In this document: positions 60,922-64,000 of the stretch, one piece after another
How positions within the stretch are numbered: the stretch's first letter is position 1
Layout of the letters: every line of letters starts with the position of its first letter
Assembly: GCA_964652025.1 (NCBI GenBank)
Contig: CAZYZX010000003.1
Coordinates: 62,001-126,000 of the forward strand
DNA length: 64,000 nt
DNA from: JAEXOD01 sp964652025
Lineage (GTDB): Bacteria; Bacteroidota; Ignavibacteria; Ignavibacteriales; Melioribacteraceae
Reading direction: 5' to 3'
Position numbers and translations under genes: made by a program
The notes under the pieces: model-generated
Databases searched by the model: none
The model's input: only the letters and a program-made list of their open reading frames with translations
What the model was told of the DNA's origin: nothing

Positions 60922-63771
60922 ATGAAAAAATTATTACTTACTTCAATTATATTTTTATCAATTCTAAATATACTTTATGCTTCAAATAGTATTATTTATG
61001 ACGGTAAAAACTACTTTTTTGCAGATAAAATTTTAGTTGTATTAAAAGATGGTTTTTACACAGAAATAAGTAATACAGCAATTTTAAATGAAAATTTACA
61101 AAAACAATTAGAAGCGCTTAATTATAAAAAAATTTCAAAAGCATTTAATATAAAAAGTAAAGAAAGTAATGCAGGAAGTTTTTTAAACCGCGTTTACGAA
61201 ATTAGTTTTAATAACAATATGGATGTTAAATTGCTTTGCGCAAAACTAAGTAAATATGAAGGTGTAGAAATTGCAGAGCCTTACTACTTAAGCGAAGCAG
61301 TTTACACACCAAACGACCCAACTTATCCACAACAATATGCACTTAGTAAAATAAATGCTGCTGCTGCCTGGGATATTACCAAGGGTAGTAAAAATGTGAT
61401 AATTGCAATTATTGATACTGGTGTTGATTGGGACCATCCAGATTTAGCTGCTAACATATGGGTAAACTTAAATGAAATTCCAAACAATGGTATAGATGAT
61501 GATACCAATGGAATGATTGATGATATAAGAGGATGGGATTTTGGAGGACTAACTGGTATACCCGATAACGACCCAATGGAAGACCGCCCAGACCATGGCA
61601 CACTTGTAGCTGGTTGCGCTGCTGCTGTTACAGATAACGGAATTGGTATAGCAGCTATTGGATTTAATAGCTCTATTATGCCCGTTAAAACTTCGCAAGA
61701 TAATATACGTACTAACACGGGTAAAGCTTTAATAGCATATGGCTATCAAGGAATTATTTACGCAGCTGATAATGGAGCCGCCGTTATTAATTGCAGTTGG
61801 GGAAGTTATACTTTTTCTACTATTAGTAAAGCAGTAATTGACTATGCCATTTTAGTAAAAAACTCTAGCGTTGTTGCAGCTATGGGGAATGATAATATTG
61901 AAGACGCAATGTATCCAGCAAACTATCCTGGTGTTCTTTCTGTGGCATCTACTTCTACAGATGATACCCGTTCTTCGTTTTCTAACTATGGCTATGGTGT
62001 AGATGTTTGCGCACCCGGCACAGGTATTTACAGCACTTGGATGAATGATACATATACCACAGCCTCTGGAACTTCCCTTTCTACTCCAATTCTCGCTGGT
62101 CTTTGTGCTTTAGTTAAAAATCAGTTCCCCTTATATAATGCATTACAAATTAACGAGCAAGTTAGAACTAATTGCGATGATATTTATTCAATTAATCCCT
62201 CTTTTGATAAAAAACTTGGCAAAGGAAGAATAAATGCATTTAATGCATTAAACAATGTTAACTCTAAAAGTTTAAGACTAAATGAATATTCTTTTGAAGA
62301 GACAATAAATGATGGTGTTTTTAAACCCGGTGAAAATTTAAAGTTAACTGTACATTTATTAAATTACTTAACTCCTTTATCCTTGGTAAATATTACTCTA
62401 ACATCTAATAGTAATTATGTTACAATAACAAATAATTCATTTTCTGCTAGTAGCATAGGAATGATGGAAATTTTTGATAATCGCAACAGTAAATTTAATA
62501 TTTCGCTTGCAACTAATACCCCACCAAACACAACTGTAACATTGTTCTTAAATTATTCTGCAAGTGGTTATAACGATTTTGAAGCTATAGAAATTTTAGT
62601 AAATCCAACTTTTGCAACACAATATACAGACGCAATAGAATTTACTGCAACAAACAAAGGAACAATTGGTTATAATGATTATCCCAACAATACACAAGGT
62701 GTTGGCTTTAGGCTTTTTGATTCATCTACTCTATTATTTGAAGGTGGATTATTATTTGGAACAAGTAATACTAAAATTGTAGATTGCGTTAGAGGGAGCG
62801 ACCCAAACAGCCAAAGCAATGATTTTTATAATACGGTGCCTTTTACTATAACTATTCCTGGTCAATATTCTGATGCGCAAGGGCATGCGGAATTTAACGA
62901 TAACAATGCTGGCACATACAAAATTGGTGTAGATGTTACACTAGATACTTATACTTATAATGAAACGGGCTATGAACAAACTGCTATTTTTAGATATAAC
63001 TTTACAAATAATAGTGGAAGCTTATTAAGTAATTTTTATGCGGGATTGTTTTTTGATTGGGATGTTGACGAAGCTAATTCCGGCACTAATCTTACTTTTT
63101 TTGATGATGCACACAAGGCAGCTATTTTTTATAATCAAGGATTAGATTACTATGTTGCTATGGGGCTTGCAAATAGATTTTTAGCTTATAATTATTATGC
63201 AATTGCAAATGATGGCAGTGATGGTGGCATTAATATTTACGATAACTTTTCTAAACAGGAAAAATGGACTGCCCTAACAAGCGGATTAAATAAACCTAGT
63301 GCCGGTCCTGCTGATGTTAGTGGTGTTATATCTGCCGGTCCTTTTGATATTGCCCAAAATGAAAAGCGAGAAATTGCTTTTGTTGTTGCTTTAGCTAATA
63401 GTTTAAACGAAGTTAAACAATATATTGAGTTAGCTAGAGAAAAATATTTGCTATTGCCAACTGCTGTTAATGATGAAAATTTGAACCAGAATTTTTCATT
63501 TTATTTAGACCAAAATTATCCTAACCCTTTTAATCCAACTACTACATTAAAATTCACATTAGCTAATAGTGGTTTTACAACATTAAAAGTTTATGATATT
63601 TTAGGTAATGAAATTAAAACGTTAGTAAGTTCTAATTTAGAAAAAGGAAATCATTCAATTATTTGGGATGGGACAGATAACTTTAATAAAAAAGTTGCAA
63701 GCGGTACTTATATTTATAGATTAATTTCTAATGGTTATATGACAAGTAAAAAAATGATTTTAATTAAATAA
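60922..63771 (+). CDS. secreted subtilisin-like (S8) protease with type IX sorting domain
   Basis: A 949-residue extracellular serine protease. The start is the ATG at 60922 with AAGG upstream; a signal peptide ends near residue 20 (LSILNILYAS). A propeptide (about 25-135) precedes the S8 domain with a complete triad: Asp165 (IIDTGVDWDHPD), His225 (DHGTLVAG) and Ser385 (GTSLSTPILAG). A beta-sandwich region (about 440-850) of unknown role contains FDWDVDEANS. The C-terminus (about 860-949) is a type-A sorting domain with NYPNPFNPTT, VYDILGNEIKTL and SGTYIYRL. It should be exported by the type IX system and digest proteins outside the cell. Confidence 0.93.
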   Translation: MKKLLLTSIIFLSILNILYASNSIIYDGKNYFFADKILVVLKDGFYTEISNTAILNENLQKQLEALNYKKISKAFNIKSKESNAGSFLNRVYEISFNNNMDVKLLCAKLSKYEGVEIAEPYYLSEAVYTPNDPTYPQQYALSKINAAAAWDITKGSKNVIIAIIDTGVDWDHPDLAANIWVNLNEIPNNGIDDDTNGMIDDIRGWDFGGLTGIPDNDPMEDRPDHGTLVAGCAAAVTDNGIGIAAIGFNSSIMPVKTSQDNIRTNTGKALIAYGYQGIIYAADNGAAVINCSWGSYTFSTISKAVIDYAILVKNSSVVAAMGNDNIEDAMYPANYPGVLSVASTSTDDTRSSFSNYGYGVDVCAPGTGIYSTWMNDTYTTASGTSLSTPILAGLCALVKNQFPLYNALQINEQVRTNCDDIYSINPSFDKKLGKGRINAFNALNNVNSKSLRLNEYSFEETINDGVFKPGENLKLTVHLLNYLTPLSLVNITLTSNSNYVTITNNSFSASSIGMMEIFDNRNSKFNISLATNTPPNTTVTLFLNYSASGYNDFEAIEILVNPTFATQYTDAIEFTATNKGTIGYNDYPNNTQGVGFRLFDSSTLLFEGGLLFGTSNTKIVDCVRGSDPNSQSNDFYNTVPFTITIPGQYSDAQGHAEFNDNNAGTYKIGVDVTLDTYTYNETGYEQTAIFRYNFTNNSGSLLSNFYAGLFFDWDVDEANSGTNLTFFDDAHKAAIFYNQGLDYYVAMGLANRFLAYNYYAIANDGSDGGINIYDNFSKQEKWTALTSGLNKPSAGPADVSGVISAGPFDIAQNEKREIAFVVALANSLNEVKQYIELAREKYLLLPTAVNDENLNQNFSFYLDQNYPNPFNPTTTLKFTLANSGFTTLKVYDILGNEIKTLVSSNLEKGNHSIIWDGTDNFNKKVASGTYIYRLISNGYMTSKKMILIK

Positions 63772-63847
63772 ATTTGAATTTTTTAAATTTAGTTATTGCA
63801 ATTAAAAAAGGATAATCTTATATTAAATTAAAATTATTTTTGTAGAT

Positions 63848-64000
63848 ATGGAAGAATACATAGACGCAGGTAAAAAAATAAAGCTAATGAAAGAAATATT
63901 AGCTGATTTTATTGTAAAAAAACAATTAGAAACTTATCCATATTTACAAAAATATAATGACTACCAAAAAAAATTATTTTACGAAGATACTTGTTATCAC
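63848..64000 (+). CDS. 5' end of an unidentified gene, cut by the window edge
   Basis: An open frame begins MEEYIDAGKKIKLMKEILAD and runs without stop to the window end (51 residues seen). It is rich in Lys and Tyr and shows no recognisable motif. It lies 76 bp downstream of the subtilase gene on the same strand. No function can be assigned. Confidence 0.5.
   Translation, partial: MEEYIDAGKKIKLMKEILADFIVKKQLETYPYLQKYNDYQKKLFYEDTCYH

Noticed and set aside
63848..64000. Restriction endonuclease partner for the orphan methyltransferase
   Set aside because: Only 51 residues are visible and none match a nuclease motif.

Overview
The window is AT-rich and densely coded. Three secreted proteins end in a type-A sorting domain carrying an NYPNPFNP motif, which marks type IX secretion cargo in the Ignavibacteria/Chlorobi/Bacteroidota group (also Calditrichota). 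Together with the dnaN-recF-dciA-gyrB-gyrA order, the many PAS/TPR/propeller histidine kinases and M1 and S8 secreted peptidases, this suggests a free-living Ignavibacteria-like bacterium. No rRNA, tRNA, transposase, prophage gene or CRISPR array was recognised.

Layout. 1-2.3 kb: a type II restriction-modification pair (CfrBI-like endonuclease and a HEAT-repeat/N4-cytosine-type methyltransferase). 2.5-5.5 kb: a large Fn3-like secreted repeat protein. 5.7-9.3 kb: a porin / small phosphate-binding-like protein / chemoreceptor operon. 9.5-12.9 kb: a PAS histidine kinase and NtrC-type regulator upstream of a small secreted-protein gene with an excellent sigma-54 promoter. 13.1-18.7 kb: a TetR-controlled efflux operon (TolC, HlyD, two ABC-2 permeases, no ATPase) with two matching operator candidates. 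18.8-22 kb: M1 peptidase and a PLP-dependent sulfur amino-acid lyase. 22-29 kb: the replication/topology cluster gyrA-gyrB-dciA-recF-dnaN, without dnaA next to dnaN. 29-31.4 kb: a short RecQ and a PPK2 kinase. 31.4-43.6 kb: a signalling island of four large histidine kinases and one stand-alone receiver. 43.6-45 kb: a CBM9-like secreted protein behind a perfect LacI-type palindrome. 45.1-49.2 kb: a ferrous iron operon (hemerythrin protein, LuxR regulator with degenerate receiver, FeoA-FeoB fusion, Cys-rich membrane peptide). 49.3-50.3 kb: a LacI regulator. 50.4-58.5 kb: a type III-A CRISPR-Cas effector operon (cas10/csm1, csm2-5, csx1-like CARF-HEPN) plus a small possible ring-nuclease-like gene after its terminator. 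58.7-64 kb: a DUF4870 membrane protein, an EEP-family phosphoesterase, an orphan adenine-type methyltransferase, a secreted subtilase, and the start of an unidentified gene.

How the parts work together. The CRISPR locus is a complete interference and signalling unit: the Cas10 HD and GGDD motifs and the Csm3 catalytic Asp are present, and the Csx1-like protein is a CARF/HEPN effector for cyclic oligoadenylate. It lacks cas6, cas1, cas2 and any array here, so crRNAs must come from elsewhere in the genome. Its Csm5 has an extra C-terminal S1/OB-like domain. Regulation can be read from the DNA in several places: the sigma-54 promoter at 9929-9944 with the adjacent NtrC-type regulator, the paired TetR operators at 17985 and 18614, and the LacI palindrome at 45000. 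No single locus is clearly a new system. The best leads are the Csm5 fusion, the small CARF-like gene, the hemerythrin/pseudo-receiver control of Feo, and the decoupling of dnaA from dnaN.
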